Positions 15,068 to 22,195 of a stretch of DNA of 24,578 bases are shown piece by piece. Positions within the stretch are counted from its first letter, which is position 1. Each line of letters starts with the position of its first letter. The position numbers and the translations under genes were made by a program. Source of the stretch: CAJWBT01 sp964401855 (GTDB lineage: Bacteria; Chloroflexota; Dehalococcoidia; Lucifugimonadales; UBA3495); NCBI GenBank assembly GCA_964401855.1, contig CAYOAF010000260.1, positions 1 through 24,578 on the forward strand, in the 5' to 3' direction. Under the pieces are notes generated by a model, which was not told where the DNA came from, did not search any database, and saw only the letters and a list, made by a program, of their open reading frames with translations.

Positions 15068-16810
15068 GTGGCTATCGGACTGAGAAGTTACCGGCCGCTG
15101 ATAACCGGCACCACCCACATGGTCTCGACGGGACACTACCTGGCGACGGCAGCGGGCTACCGCATCCTGGAGCAAGGCGGTAATGCCACTGACGCCGGGG
15201 TAGCCGCCGGTATTGCCATCAACGTGACACTGCCCCAATACACGAGCTTCGGCGGGGTGGCTCCCATCATCCTGCACGATGCCCGGCGAGGGGAAACGGT
15301 GACCATCAGCGGATTGGGCCGGTGGCCCAAGGCCGCGAGCATCGACTACTACAACACCCAGGTCAACGGGGACATTCCACTGGGCGTTTTGCGAACGGTT
15401 ACCCCGGCGGCGGCCGATGCCTGGCTGACGGCGATAAAGCTGTACGGCACCATGAGCTTCGAGCAGGTGGTGACCCCGGCGCTGGAGTTGGCCGAGCGCG
15501 GGTTTCCCATCCCCGCAACTATTCAGCGTGCCCTGGTCAACAACCTGGAGAATTCGCCCATCTCAGGTTGGCCCACCAGCATGGAGGCCTATTACCCCGG
15601 AGGAAAGGCGCCGGAGATCGGCGACGTGCTGGTGCAGGCCGACCTGGCCAGGTCATTCCGGCGCCTGATCGAGGTGGAGCGGGAGAACGCTTCCAGGGGC
15701 CGGGAGGCCGCGATTCAGGCGGCGCGGGACTTTTTCTACCTGGGTGACATGGGCCAGGAGATGGTGCGCTTCATCCAGGAAGAGGGCGGCCTCCTGACCA
15801 TGGAAGACCTGGCCGATTTCCATGTGAAGCTGGAGCCGCCCGCCGTCGGGAGCTACAAGGGAATCGATGTTTACACTTGCGGACCCTGGTGCCAGGGCCC
15901 GGTGAACATCGAGACTCTTCAGATCCTCGAAGGCTACGACCTGAAAGGAATGGGCCACAACAGCCCGGACTACCTGCACACGCTGCTGGAGGCGCTGAAG
16001 ATCGCCTTCGCCGACCGCCATAGCTACTACGGAGACCCGGACTTCGTGAACGTGCCGATGGAAGGTTTGATGTCCAAAGCCTACGCGGCCGACCGGCGCG
16101 GCGCCATCGACCCGAGGCGGGCCGCCCCCGAGATGCCCCATGCCGGGGACCCGTGGGCCTTTCAAGACGGCGAAGGCCCAGCCACCCGGGTGGCTCACCC
16201 GCAGGCGCTTGCCGGCGTTATGGAGGCGGATACCAGCTACCTGTGCGTTGTTGACCGGTGGGGCAACGCCTTTTCCGCGACCCCCAGCGACAGCATGGGC
16301 AACACCCCCGTGGCCCGGGGACTTGGCTTCACGGTCTCATCCCGCGGCTCCCAGACATGGCTGGACCCGGACCACCCATGCGCCCTGGTCGCGGGCAAGC
16401 GGCCCCGGCTTACCCCGAACCCGGCGCTGGCTTTGCGGGACGGTCAGGTGTGGATGCCCTTCGGCACTCCCGGCGGTGACGTGCAATGTCAGTCGATGGT
16501 CCAGTTGTTTCTGAACGTGGCCGAGTTTGGAATGGACCTGCAGCAGGCAATTGAAGCTCCCCGGATCTCCACCTGGAGCTTTCCCAACTCCTTCTGGCCC
16601 CACGCCTATAGCCCGGGAACGGTGGGGGCCGAAGGCCGGATCGAATCCGGCACCCTGGCGGAGCTGGAGCGGCGCGGCCACCAGGTGGAGGTGTGGGACG
16701 ACTGGACGGTACGGCTAGGCAACCTTTGCGGCATCCAGGTCGACCGGGAGCGGGGCGGCATGAGCGCGGGCGCCGACCCTCGTCGCGACGCCTACGCGAT
16801 GGGCCGCTAG
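15068..16810 (+). CDS. Gamma-glutamyltransferase family protein (Ntn hydrolase)
   Basis: This is a 580-residue gamma-glutamyltransferase/glutathione hydrolase family protein. Family members are made as a precursor that cleaves itself before a Thr to give two chains and an N-terminal nucleophile. The likely nucleophile is T389 in EADTSYLCVVDRWGNAFSAT, matching the TTH...VVD motif of E. coli GGT. GGNATDAGVAAG (38-49) and the PGG of GTPGGDVQ (466-473) that forms the oxyanion site are also present. No signal peptide is seen, unlike periplasmic GGTs, so it probably acts in the cytosol, and the substrate need not be glutathione. GTG 15068 has GGAGG six bases upstream. It follows gdhA but has its own promoter. 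It converges on an SDR across a palindromic repeat. Confidence 0.93.
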   Translation: MAIGLRSYRPLITGTTHMVSTGHYLATAAGYRILEQGGNATDAGVAAGIAINVTLPQYTSFGGVAPIILHDARRGETVTISGLGRWPKAASIDYYNTQVNGDIPLGVLRTVTPAAADAWLTAIKLYGTMSFEQVVTPALELAERGFPIPATIQRALVNNLENSPISGWPTSMEAYYPGGKAPEIGDVLVQADLARSFRRLIEVERENASRGREAAIQAARDFFYLGDMGQEMVRFIQEEGGLLTMEDLADFHVKLEPPAVGSYKGIDVYTCGPWCQGPVNIETLQILEGYDLKGMGHNSPDYLHTLLEALKIAFADRHSYYGDPDFVNVPMEGLMSKAYAADRRGAIDPRRAAPEMPHAGDPWAFQDGEGPATRVAHPQALAGVMEADTSYLCVVDRWGNAFSATPSDSMGNTPVARGLGFTVSSRGSQTWLDPDHPCALVAGKRPRLTPNPALALRDGQVWMPFGTPGGDVQCQSMVQLFLNVAEFGMDLQQAIEAPRISTWSFPNSFWPHAYSPGTVGAEGRIESGTLAELERRGHQVEVWDDWTVRLGNLCGIQVDRERGGMSAGADPRRDAYAMGR

Positions 16811-16835
16811 CCCGGCATGGCATAGTCTCTGGTTG

Positions 16836-16896
16836 CCACGGAGCCACAGAGAGCACAGAGCGGGTGAAGGACTCTGTGTTCTCTGGTTGCCCGTGG
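16836..16896. repeat. CACAGAG-type palindromic repeat between convergent genes
   Basis: Two 25-base arms (16836-16860 and 16872-16896) form an imperfect inverted repeat. CCACGG pairs with CCGTGG at the base and AGAGAGCACAGAG with CTCTGTGTTCTCT at the top, with an internal mismatch of about six bases and an 11-base loop. Elements built on CCACAGAGNNCACAGAG are common in intergenic spaces of many unrelated bacteria. It sits between the stop codons of two convergent genes and may act as a two-way transcription end. Confidence 0.75.
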
Positions 16897-16907
16897 CTTA
16901 TAGCCGG

Positions 16908-17657
16908 TTATTGCGCGGTGCGGCCGCCGTCGATGACCAGCTCGCTTCCGGTCACGAACGACGACTCGTCCGAGGCCAGGTACAGGGCGCCGTAGGCCAC
17001 GTCCTCGGGGCGGCCGAACCTCGCCAGGGGGGTCCGTTCCAGGCGGTTCCGGCGGTAGGCTTCGGTGGCCAGCATTGGGGCCGTCATCAGGGTCTCGATT
17101 GTGCCCGGGTGGATGGAGTTGGCCCGGATGCCTTCGCGGGCATACTGGATGGCGGTGGCTTTGGTGAAGAGACGCACGGCCCCCTTCGACGCACTGTAGG
17201 CCGCCGAAGTCGGGTTGCCGACCAGACCCGCCGTCGAAGAGATGTTGACTATCGAGCCGCCGCCGGCCTTTCGCATCTCGGGGATGGCGTACTTGGTGCC
17301 CAGGAACACGCCCTTGGCGTTGATCTCCATCACCTGGTCCCACAGCTCCTCGCTGGTGTCCTCCACCCTCTCCGTGCAGTAGATGCCGGCGTTGTTGACC
17401 AGCACGTCCAGCTTGCCGAACCGGGCCACCGTGGCGGCGACGGCCTCGCGCCAATCGGACTCACTGGAAACGTCCAGCCGGACGAATAGGCACTCGCCGC
17501 CGCTTTCGCCGATCTCGGCTTCCGTGCGGCGGCCCTCTTCATCCAGGATATCGCCGATGACCACCTTGGACCCCTCATCGGCGAATAGCTTGGCCTCCGC
17601 GGCGCCCATTCCCCTGGCGCCGCCACTGATGAGGGCAACCTTGTTCTCCATCCGCAT
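16908..17657 (-). CDS. Short-chain dehydrogenase/reductase (SDR)
   Basis: This is a 249-residue classical SDR. The cofactor motif is SGGARGMG (11-18), and D36 at the end of the second strand (VVIGD) favours NAD over NADP. NNAG is at 88-91, and the catalytic set is N113, S141, Y154 and K158 (AAYSASKGAV). HPGTIETLM and the C-terminal VIDGG are typical of 3-hydroxyacyl/20-beta-hydroxysteroid dehydrogenase-like members. ATG 17655-17657 has GGAGG seven bases upstream; a second ATG two codons later is also possible. A near-consensus promoter lies 32 bases upstream. The gene is divergent from the TlpA-like gene and its substrate is unknown. Confidence 0.95.
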   Translation of the reverse strand: MRMENKVALISGGARGMGAAEAKLFADEGSKVVIGDILDEEGRRTEAEIGESGGECLFVRLDVSSESDWREAVAATVARFGKLDVLVNNAGIYCTERVEDTSEELWDQVMEINAKGVFLGTKYAIPEMRKAGGGSIVNISSTAGLVGNPTSAAYSASKGAVRLFTKATAIQYAREGIRANSIHPGTIETLMTAPMLATEAYRRNRLERTPLARFGRPEDVAYGALYLASDESSFVTGSELVIDGGRTAQ

Positions 17658-17688
17658 TACAGTGCCTCCGTCTCGGTAGCCTGCGTCG

Positions 17689-17716
17689 ATTCTAGTATTT
17701 TGGGAGCCAAAGTCAA
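17689..17716 (-). promoter_or_regulatory. Promoter of the second SDR gene
   Basis: On the minus strand TTGACT (17716-17711), a 16-base spacer and TAGAAT (17694-17689) match five of six bases in each hexamer. The predicted transcript start near 17682 leaves a leader of about 25 bases. Confidence 0.65.
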
Positions 17717-17745
17717 GGATCGGAGGCTTGACCCGCCAGAAACAT

Positions 17746-17774
17746 TTGACCCCGCGTGAGGCCGTCTATAGAAT
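17746..17774 (+). promoter_or_regulatory. Promoter of the TlpA-like gene
   Basis: TTGACC (17746-17751), a 17-base spacer and TAGAAT (17769-17774) match five of six bases in each hexamer. It is back to back with the SDR promoter and would give a leader of about 127 bases before ATG 17908; I see no clear structure in that leader. Confidence 0.65.
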
Positions 17775-17907
17775 AGTTGGAGTGTTTCCTGGAGTCGTTG
17801 TAGTCCCGCTGCCGGCTGTTGATGACCTCCCCCCAGTTGCCCCGCCGTCATGTGCTGAATCCCCGCAGGATATTTGGTTGGCACCATGCTAGAGGAGAAG
17901 GAGCGTG

Positions 17908-18474
17908 ATGTCCTTGGTCATTCCTCTGGAAACAGCCAGGTTTCTTCCGGCTCTCCGCCCGGCGGGGCATCGATGGCCGGGGGCTGCCGCCCGCCTGGTT
18001 TTCCCGCTGTTGCTGCTGCTTGTGGCTGCGTGCGGCGGAGACCGGGCAGCCGGGCAAGCGCCGGACTTCCAGGTGACCCGTTTCGACGGCGGTGAGTTTC
18101 AGTTGTCGGCCCGGGCAGGGCGCAGCCCGGTGGTGCTCAACTTCTGGTATCCCACCTGCCCGCCTTGCCGCGCGGAGATGCCGGCCCTCGAGAAGGCCTG
18201 GCAGCAGCTACGAGATGAAGAAGTCCAGTTCCTGGGAATGTTCGTGCCTCAAGGCTTCGACTCCGAGCAGGACGCCAAGGACTTCATTGAAGAACTGGGG
18301 CTGACCTACGCCTTCGCCACCGACAAAGGGGGCCGGATCGCCCGGTCCTACGAGCTGGAATACTTTCCCACAACCTTATTCGTCGACAGATCGGGACGAA
18401 TCTTCAAGAGGCATGTCGCCACCCTCGGCGAGGAAGGGATCGTCCGCATCGTGCGCGAGATGGCCCAGAATTAA
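17908..18474 (+). CDS. TlpA-like thiol-disulfide oxidoreductase lipoprotein
   Basis: This is a 188-residue TlpA/ResA-like thioredoxin-fold protein anchored outside the membrane. A hydrophobic run (about 30-40) ends in the lipobox LVAAC with lipidated Cys42. The redox site is CPPC at 84-87 in NFWYPTCPPCRAEMP, and the cis-Pro segment is YFPTTLFVD. Such proteins reduce or oxidise disulfides, for example during cytochrome c maturation. ATG 17908 has AAGGAG four bases upstream; a GTG one codon earlier is also in frame. The charged N-terminus before the hydrophobic run is rather long (about 30 residues) for a lipoprotein signal, so a later start is conceivable. The downstream membrane gene begins 53 bases later and is probably cotranscribed. 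Confidence 0.92.
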   Translation: MSLVIPLETARFLPALRPAGHRWPGAAARLVFPLLLLLVAACGGDRAAGQAPDFQVTRFDGGEFQLSARAGRSPVVLNFWYPTCPPCRAEMPALEKAWQQLRDEEVQFLGMFVPQGFDSEQDAKDFIEELGLTYAFATDKGGRIARSYELEYFPTTLFVDRSGRIFKRHVATLGEEGIVRIVREMAQN

Positions 18475-18527
18475 CCTCACGTGGCTATGCGGAGAACACA
18501 GTCGGTCGTTGTGGATGGCCCTCGGGC

Positions 18528-19007
18528 ATGAGTGTCTTGGACTGGATTCTGGTTGTCATCCGCTGGGGACATGCCTTGGCCGCCGTGGCCTGGGTGGGTG
18601 GGGGGATCTTCTACGTGGTGGTGTTGCGCCCGAGCATCCGGCGGCCCCCCCTGCCGCCGGAGACGGGACGGGCCGTTAGCGTCGAGTTCCAAAGGCTGAT
18701 TGGCACCGCCATCGGGGTGCTGCTTATCACCGGCGTCATTCTCTCGGCCGCCCGGTTGACTGAGGACGCAATATCCGTGGCCTACGTGGCCGTCCTGGTT
18801 GTGAAGATAGTCCTGGCGGTGTACATGTTCTACATCGTGCGGTTTCTGCGCCGGCGGAGCTACCCGACAGAGACATCCCTGGGACGCGGCTGGCGGGACA
18901 GGACCCGTGACCGCTTGACCGGCACAAGCGCGGTGCTGATAATCGGCCTGGCGGTCTTTGGCCTGGCCGACGTCCTCTCCGCCCTGTACGAGCATGGACT
19001 GCGGTAG
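18528..19007 (+). CDS. CopD-like four-helix membrane protein
   Basis: This is a 159-residue integral membrane protein with four predicted helices (about 7-34, 59-75, 82-106 and 132-151). The first helix contains IRWGHALAAVAWVGGGIFY, which resembles the W-x-H-x(3)-A-x(2)-W-x-GG pattern of CopD and related cytochrome b561-like proteins; H15 would be a metal or haem ligand. Family placement is by this pattern only, and copper uptake is not shown. ATG 18528 has no strong ribosome binding site. The position just after the TlpA-like gene suggests joint action in membrane redox or metal handling, which is an inference. Confidence 0.75.
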   Translation: MSVLDWILVVIRWGHALAAVAWVGGGIFYVVVLRPSIRRPPLPPETGRAVSVEFQRLIGTAIGVLLITGVILSAARLTEDAISVAYVAVLVVKIVLAVYMFYIVRFLRRRSYPTETSLGRGWRDRTRDRLTGTSAVLIIGLAVFGLADVLSALYEHGLR

Positions 19008-19051
19008 CCGGGGACTGAACCAACTGTCAGCCCCCAAAGGAAGGCCACCAC

Positions 19052-19093
19052 GCTGATCGCTGATAGCTGACGGCTGATAGCTAACAGCTAACA
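19052..19093 (+). repeat. Heptad-repeat element, copy 2 (six tandem units)
   Basis: Six consecutive heptads run GCTGATC, GCTGATA, GCTGACG, GCTGATA, GCTAACA, GCTAACA. The last one runs directly into the AGGAGG ribosome binding site (19093-19098) of the Trm112-like gene, so the repeat forms that gene's leader. Copies of the family are also at 8585-8696 and 19411-19463. Confidence 0.75.
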
Positions 19094-19102
19094 GGAGGAC
19101 CG

Positions 19103-19285
19103 TTGAAAAAGGAACTTATGGAAATCCTGGCTTGCCCGGTTTGTAAGGGTGAGCTGGAGCTGAAGGTAGAAGCCGAGGAGGGGGATGAGGTGGTCACCGG
19201 GTCGTTGTTCTGCCAGCAGTGCGACGAGACCTATCCTATCGACGGCGCCATCCCCAATCTGCTGCCGCCCGGCATGCGTAGCTGA
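19103..19285 (+). CDS. Trm112-like zinc-ribbon protein
   Basis: This 60-residue protein belongs to the Trm112/YcaR (UPF0434) family. ELMEILACPVCKGELEL gives the first CxxC (11-14) and FCQQCDETYPIDGAIPNLLP the second (37-40), which together bind zinc. Family members activate methyltransferases or accompany cell-envelope genes; no partner methyltransferase is in this window. The start is TTG 19103, with AGGAGG four bases upstream, and the protein begins MKKELMEILA as usual for the family. The leader consists of the heptad repeats described separately. The distance from the CopD-like gene is 95 bases, so it may or may not be on the same transcript. Confidence 0.92.
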   Translation: MKKELMEILACPVCKGELELKVEAEEGDEVVTGSLFCQQCDETYPIDGAIPNLLPPGMRS

Positions 19286-19410
19286 CGGGGCGTCACCTAC
19301 GGAGGCAGGGACCCGCAGAGAAGCCCGCTACGATGGCCTCCAGGGCGCTATCCCACCGGACGGTGGTGGTCTCCCCAAGAACACTCAGAGTTGTGCCTCC
19401 CTTGAGGATG

Positions 19411-19463
19411 AGCGGTCAGCTCACGGACCAAGGCTGACCGCTGATGGCTGATGGCTGATGGCT
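19411..19463. repeat. Heptad-repeat element, copy 3, with inverted repeat
   Basis: A perfect 10-bp inverted repeat AGCGGTCAGC (19411-19420) / GCTGACCGCT (19433-19442) with a 12-base loop is followed by three tandem GATGGCT heptads (19443-19463). It lies between the convergent Trm112-like and NHL genes and could end transcription of both. The rest of the 189-base gap (19286-19474) holds nothing I recognise. Confidence 0.7.
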
Positions 19464-19474
19464 GAACGCCACCC

Positions 19475-20419
19475 TTACCACTGGCGGGAGTACTTGGACA
19501 GGCTGCGCAGCGCCTTGGGCGGGTCCATCTTGGAGCCGCGGATGGTGAAGGATACTTCGCCCACGTAGATGGCGCCCTTGGAGTCCACCGCAATGCCGTG
19601 GGGCGCGATGAACTGTCCCGGTCCCTCGCCCTCCTCGGCGGCGCCGAACATGCACACTCTGTTGCCGTTCAGGTCGTAAACGGTGACCCGGTGGCCCAGG
19701 CCGGGGGCGTCGTCGACTCCGGGCATTCCGTTGAGTTCCCCCACGTAGATGTGGTCCTTCCACAGCACCATGGCGTCGGGCCGGTGGATATTGTTCCACA
19801 TGGTGAGGAAGTTGCCCTTGGGGTCGAAGATCTGGATCCGATGGCACTCCCGGTCCACCACGTAGACCCGGTCGTTGCTGTCCACGGCGATGTTGTGGGG
19901 ACGGATGAACTGGCCGGCGTCGATACCGGGGCTGCCCCAGGAGAACTTGTACTCGCCACCGCCGGTGTAAACGTGAATGCGGGAATTGCCGTAGCCGTCG
20001 GAGATGTAGACGTCCCCGTTGCTGGGCATGATCGCCGCGGAGGTCGGACGGTTGAAGGGCTGGCCGCTCCACCTGGGGGCGGGGTGGTTCCGCTCCCCGA
20101 TCTCCATCAGCTTTTCCCCTTCAGAGTTGAACTTCTGGATAGTGTGGATTCCGTCGTCGGCCACCAGCAACGAGTCGTCGTGGGCTATGTACAGCCCGTG
20201 GGTGCGGTTGCTGAACAAGCCCTCCCCGAAGGTGCGGACGAAGTTCCCTTCCTGGTCCAGGACAATGAGGGGATGGTCCCCCCGGGTGAGGACGTACACG
20301 TTGTCCCGGGAGTCGACCGCCACGCCGGGACATTCATGAAAGGATACCCCGTCGGGCAATTTGGCCCATCCGTCAACAAACTGGTATTGAAAGTCGCCGC
20401 CGCCGTAGGTTTCAGCCAT
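19475..20419 (-). CDS. NHL-repeat beta-propeller, peptidyl-alpha-hydroxyglycine alpha-amidating lyase (PAL)-like
   Basis: This 314-residue six-bladed NHL propeller resembles the lyase domain of animal peptide-amidating enzyme. Repeated blades have the pattern PxxIAVDSxxxVYV. Residues that are catalytic in mammalian PAL have counterparts: Y143 in SDGYGNSRI (rat Tyr654) and R190 in VVDRECHRIQIF (rat Arg706). H74 (THGL), H175 (RPHNIAVD) and H274 (APHGIAVD) can serve as the three zinc-binding histidines. The correspondence is from memory of the rat sequence. No signal peptide or transmembrane segment is seen, so it appears cytosolic, and no partner monooxygenase is in the window. Its substrate is unlikely to be a peptide hormone; a carbinolamide lyase role is inferred. 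ATG has GGGGGAGG upstream, and there is a strong promoter about 100 bases upstream. Confidence 0.9.
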   Translation of the reverse strand: MAETYGGGDFQYQFVDGWAKLPDGVSFHECPGVAVDSRDNVYVLTRGDHPLIVLDQEGNFVRTFGEGLFSNRTHGLYIAHDDSLLVADDGIHTIQKFNSEGEKLMEIGERNHPAPRWSGQPFNRPTSAAIMPSNGDVYISDGYGNSRIHVYTGGGEYKFSWGSPGIDAGQFIRPHNIAVDSNDRVYVVDRECHRIQIFDPKGNFLTMWNNIHRPDAMVLWKDHIYVGELNGMPGVDDAPGLGHRVTVYDLNGNRVCMFGAAEEGEGPGQFIAPHGIAVDSKGAIYVGEVSFTIRGSKMDPPKALRSLSKYSRQW

Positions 20420-20520
20420 TTCCTCCCCCTAATGGTCCACTTTCACCGCGTCTCCAGCCCCCTGGAATCAGGGAGGAGGTGCGGGGAAGCGTGTAGCGAA
20501 TTACCCGTTGGATGGAGGTT

Positions 20521-20549
20521 ATCCTAAAGTGTCTCAGATACGGTGTCAA
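20521..20549 (-). promoter_or_regulatory. Promoter of the PAL-like gene
   Basis: On the minus strand a perfect TTGACA (20549-20544), a 17-base spacer and TAGGAT (20526-20521) form a good promoter. The transcript would start near 20514, giving a leader of about 95 bases. Confidence 0.65.
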
Positions 20550-20664
20550 TACGGGGGGACCCGGCCCTACCCCCGCCATCCCTTTTACCGTACGACGGCC
20601 ATCGACGCCGAGTTTCCGGCGCAACCTACAGGTGTCCTCGGGAATGTGCGGTCGCGCGGCAGGC

Positions 20665-21864
20665 TTAGCGGCGCTCGAACACCGCGGCGACCCCCTGTCC
20701 GCCGCCCACGCACATGGTCTCCAGCCCGAACTGGGCGTCCCTGCGCTCCATTTCGTGCAGCATGGTGGTCAGGATGCGAGCCCCGGTGGCGGCGATAGGG
20801 TGACCCAGGGAGATACCGGAGCCGTTCACGTTCAGATTGTCCTGGTTGGGCAGCTTCCACTCCCGGAGCACCGCCAGCACCTGGGCGGCGAAGGCCTCGT
20901 TCAGTTCGATGAGGTCCATATCCTCCAAGGACATGCCCACCTTGCCCATCACCTTGGCCACCGCGGATACCGGGCCGATGCCCATATAGGCCGGGTGGCA
21001 ACCGGTCGCGGCCCAGCCCTTCAGGAAGGCCATGGGCTTCAGGCCAAGCTCCTCCAGCTTGTCGGCGGCCACCACGAGACACACCGACGCGGCGTCGTTC
21101 TGGCTGCTGGCGTTGCCCGCGGTCACGGTGCCGTCCTTCATTACCGGGCGCAATCGGGCCATGACTTCCAGGGAGGTATCGGCCCGAGGACCTTCATCCT
21201 TGTCGAACATGACCGGGTCCCCCCGGCGCTGGGGTATTGGCACGCCGACGATCTCCTTGCTGAACTTGCCGCCGTCGACGGCGGCCACCGCCCGCTGGTG
21301 GCTCTGGTGGGCGAACTCGTCCTGCTCCTCGCGGGGGATCTCGTACTGTTTGGCCAGGTTCTCCGCTGTTTCGATCATCCCATCGATGAAGCCAAAACGG
21401 TCCTCTGGCTGGATGGTTGCCCGAGCGCGGACGAGCCTGTCGTGGAGGGTCAGCGAACCGAACCGGGCCCCCCACCGGGTCTCGTTTACATAAAACTCGA
21501 CGTTACTCATGCTTTCGACGCCGCCGGCGACGACGACATCGGCGTTATCCGTCTGGATCAGCATCGCGGCGTTGAGGATGGCCTGCAATCCGGAGGAGCA
21601 GCGGCGGTCCAGTTGATAGCCGGGGACCTCGATGGGCAGTCCTGCCTTGAGGGAGGCAAGCCGGCCCATGGCCGGATTCTCGCCACTTGGGTAGCCGTGG
21701 CCCAGAATCACATCGTCCACCTTGGCGGAGTCCAGGCCGTTCCGGTCCAGCACTTCTTTGATCACCAGGCTGCCCAGCTCGACGGCCGAAATGCCTTTCA
21801 GGCTGCCGCCGAAGCTGCCCACGGGGGTACGCACGGCTGAAACTATGGCAACTTCTCGCATCAT
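20665..21864 (-). CDS. Thiolase (acetyl-CoA C-acyltransferase)
   Basis: This is a 399-residue thiolase that condenses or cleaves acyl-CoA thioesters in fatty-acid degradation or acetoacetyl-CoA formation. It has the nucleophile C89 in LDRRCSSGLQA, NEAFA, H355 in GSGISLGHPIAATGAR and C385 in TMCVGGGQG, so the catalytic set is complete. Length is normal. Two successive ATG codons open the gene, and AAGGAG sits three bases before the first and six before the second, so the exact start is uncertain by one residue. A promoter lies about 60 bases upstream. It is a single-gene unit on the minus strand, 245 bases from the PAL-like gene; the open frame on the opposite strand is a codon-bias shadow. 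Degradative and biosynthetic roles cannot be distinguished. Confidence 0.96.
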   Translation of the reverse strand: MMREVAIVSAVRTPVGSFGGSLKGISAVELGSLVIKEVLDRNGLDSAKVDDVILGHGYPSGENPAMGRLASLKAGLPIEVPGYQLDRRCSSGLQAILNAAMLIQTDNADVVVAGGVESMSNVEFYVNETRWGARFGSLTLHDRLVRARATIQPEDRFGFIDGMIETAENLAKQYEIPREEQDEFAHQSHQRAVAAVDGGKFSKEIVGVPIPQRRGDPVMFDKDEGPRADTSLEVMARLRPVMKDGTVTAGNASSQNDAASVCLVVAADKLEELGLKPMAFLKGWAATGCHPAYMGIGPVSAVAKVMGKVGMSLEDMDLIELNEAFAAQVLAVLREWKLPNQDNLNVNGSGISLGHPIAATGARILTTMLHEMERRDAQFGLETMCVGGGQGVAAVFERR

Positions 21865-21925
21865 TTACTCCTTCGCAAACTCATGATGGGTGAAAACGGG
21901 CGGTTACCTTGAAACGCCAGAAGTT

Positions 21926-21954
21926 ATGATACCTTGTCGGGCCGGTGGTGTCGA
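21926..21954 (-). promoter_or_regulatory. Promoter of the thiolase gene
   Basis: On the minus strand TCGACA (21954-21949), a 17-base spacer and TATCAT (21931-21926) match five of six bases in each hexamer. The transcript start is expected near 21919, about 55 bases before the gene. Confidence 0.65.
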
Positions 21955-22160
21955 TTGGTGGGCCAGCTCGTTCGATGATCCGGGTGCAGAACAATCGCAG
22001 ACCGGCATCCAAACGGCATTGTCAGCGACGGCTGGCGCTACGAAGCCCCTCACTTGAACGCTGGCAATCATTGCGCGACCTCGCCCCGTCAAGGTAAGCT
22101 TGATGCGGCAATGGACCGGCTGACTTCACTCCGCCGGCCATTATTTGCGCTGAATAACCG

Positions 22161-22184
22161 GGCCGCCCCGCGGCGGGCCTTTTT
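22161..22184 (+). terminator. Terminator-like hairpin in the leader of the MFS gene
   Basis: GGCCGCC (22161-22167) pairs with GGCGGGCC (22172-22179, one bulged G) around a four-base loop and is followed at once by five T residues. This is intrinsic-terminator architecture, but no plus-strand gene lies upstream. It ends four bases before the ribosome binding site of the transporter, so it could attenuate that gene. Confidence 0.5.
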
Positions 22185-22195
22185 CGTGGAGGAGA

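Larger units (their letters stand above)
21865..22195. other. Divergent intergenic region between thiolase and MFS transporter
   Basis: This 331-base region contains the thiolase promoter (21926-21954, minus strand) and the terminator-like hairpin in front of the MFS gene (22161-22184). I found no good plus-strand promoter for the transporter and no RNA gene or convincing ORF in the remainder. Confidence 0.5.

Noticed and set aside
19052..19093. A CRISPR array
   Set aside because: The repeated units are 7 bases long with no spacers, and there are no cas genes.
19598..20527. A 309-residue plus-strand open frame over the PAL-like gene
   Set aside because: It mirrors the NHL repeats on the other strand (Val/Gly/His rich) and has no independent support.
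20512..21840. A 442-residue plus-strand open frame over the thiolase
   Set aside because: It is the antisense shadow of a thiolase with complete catalytic residues, and it shows no family motif of its own.
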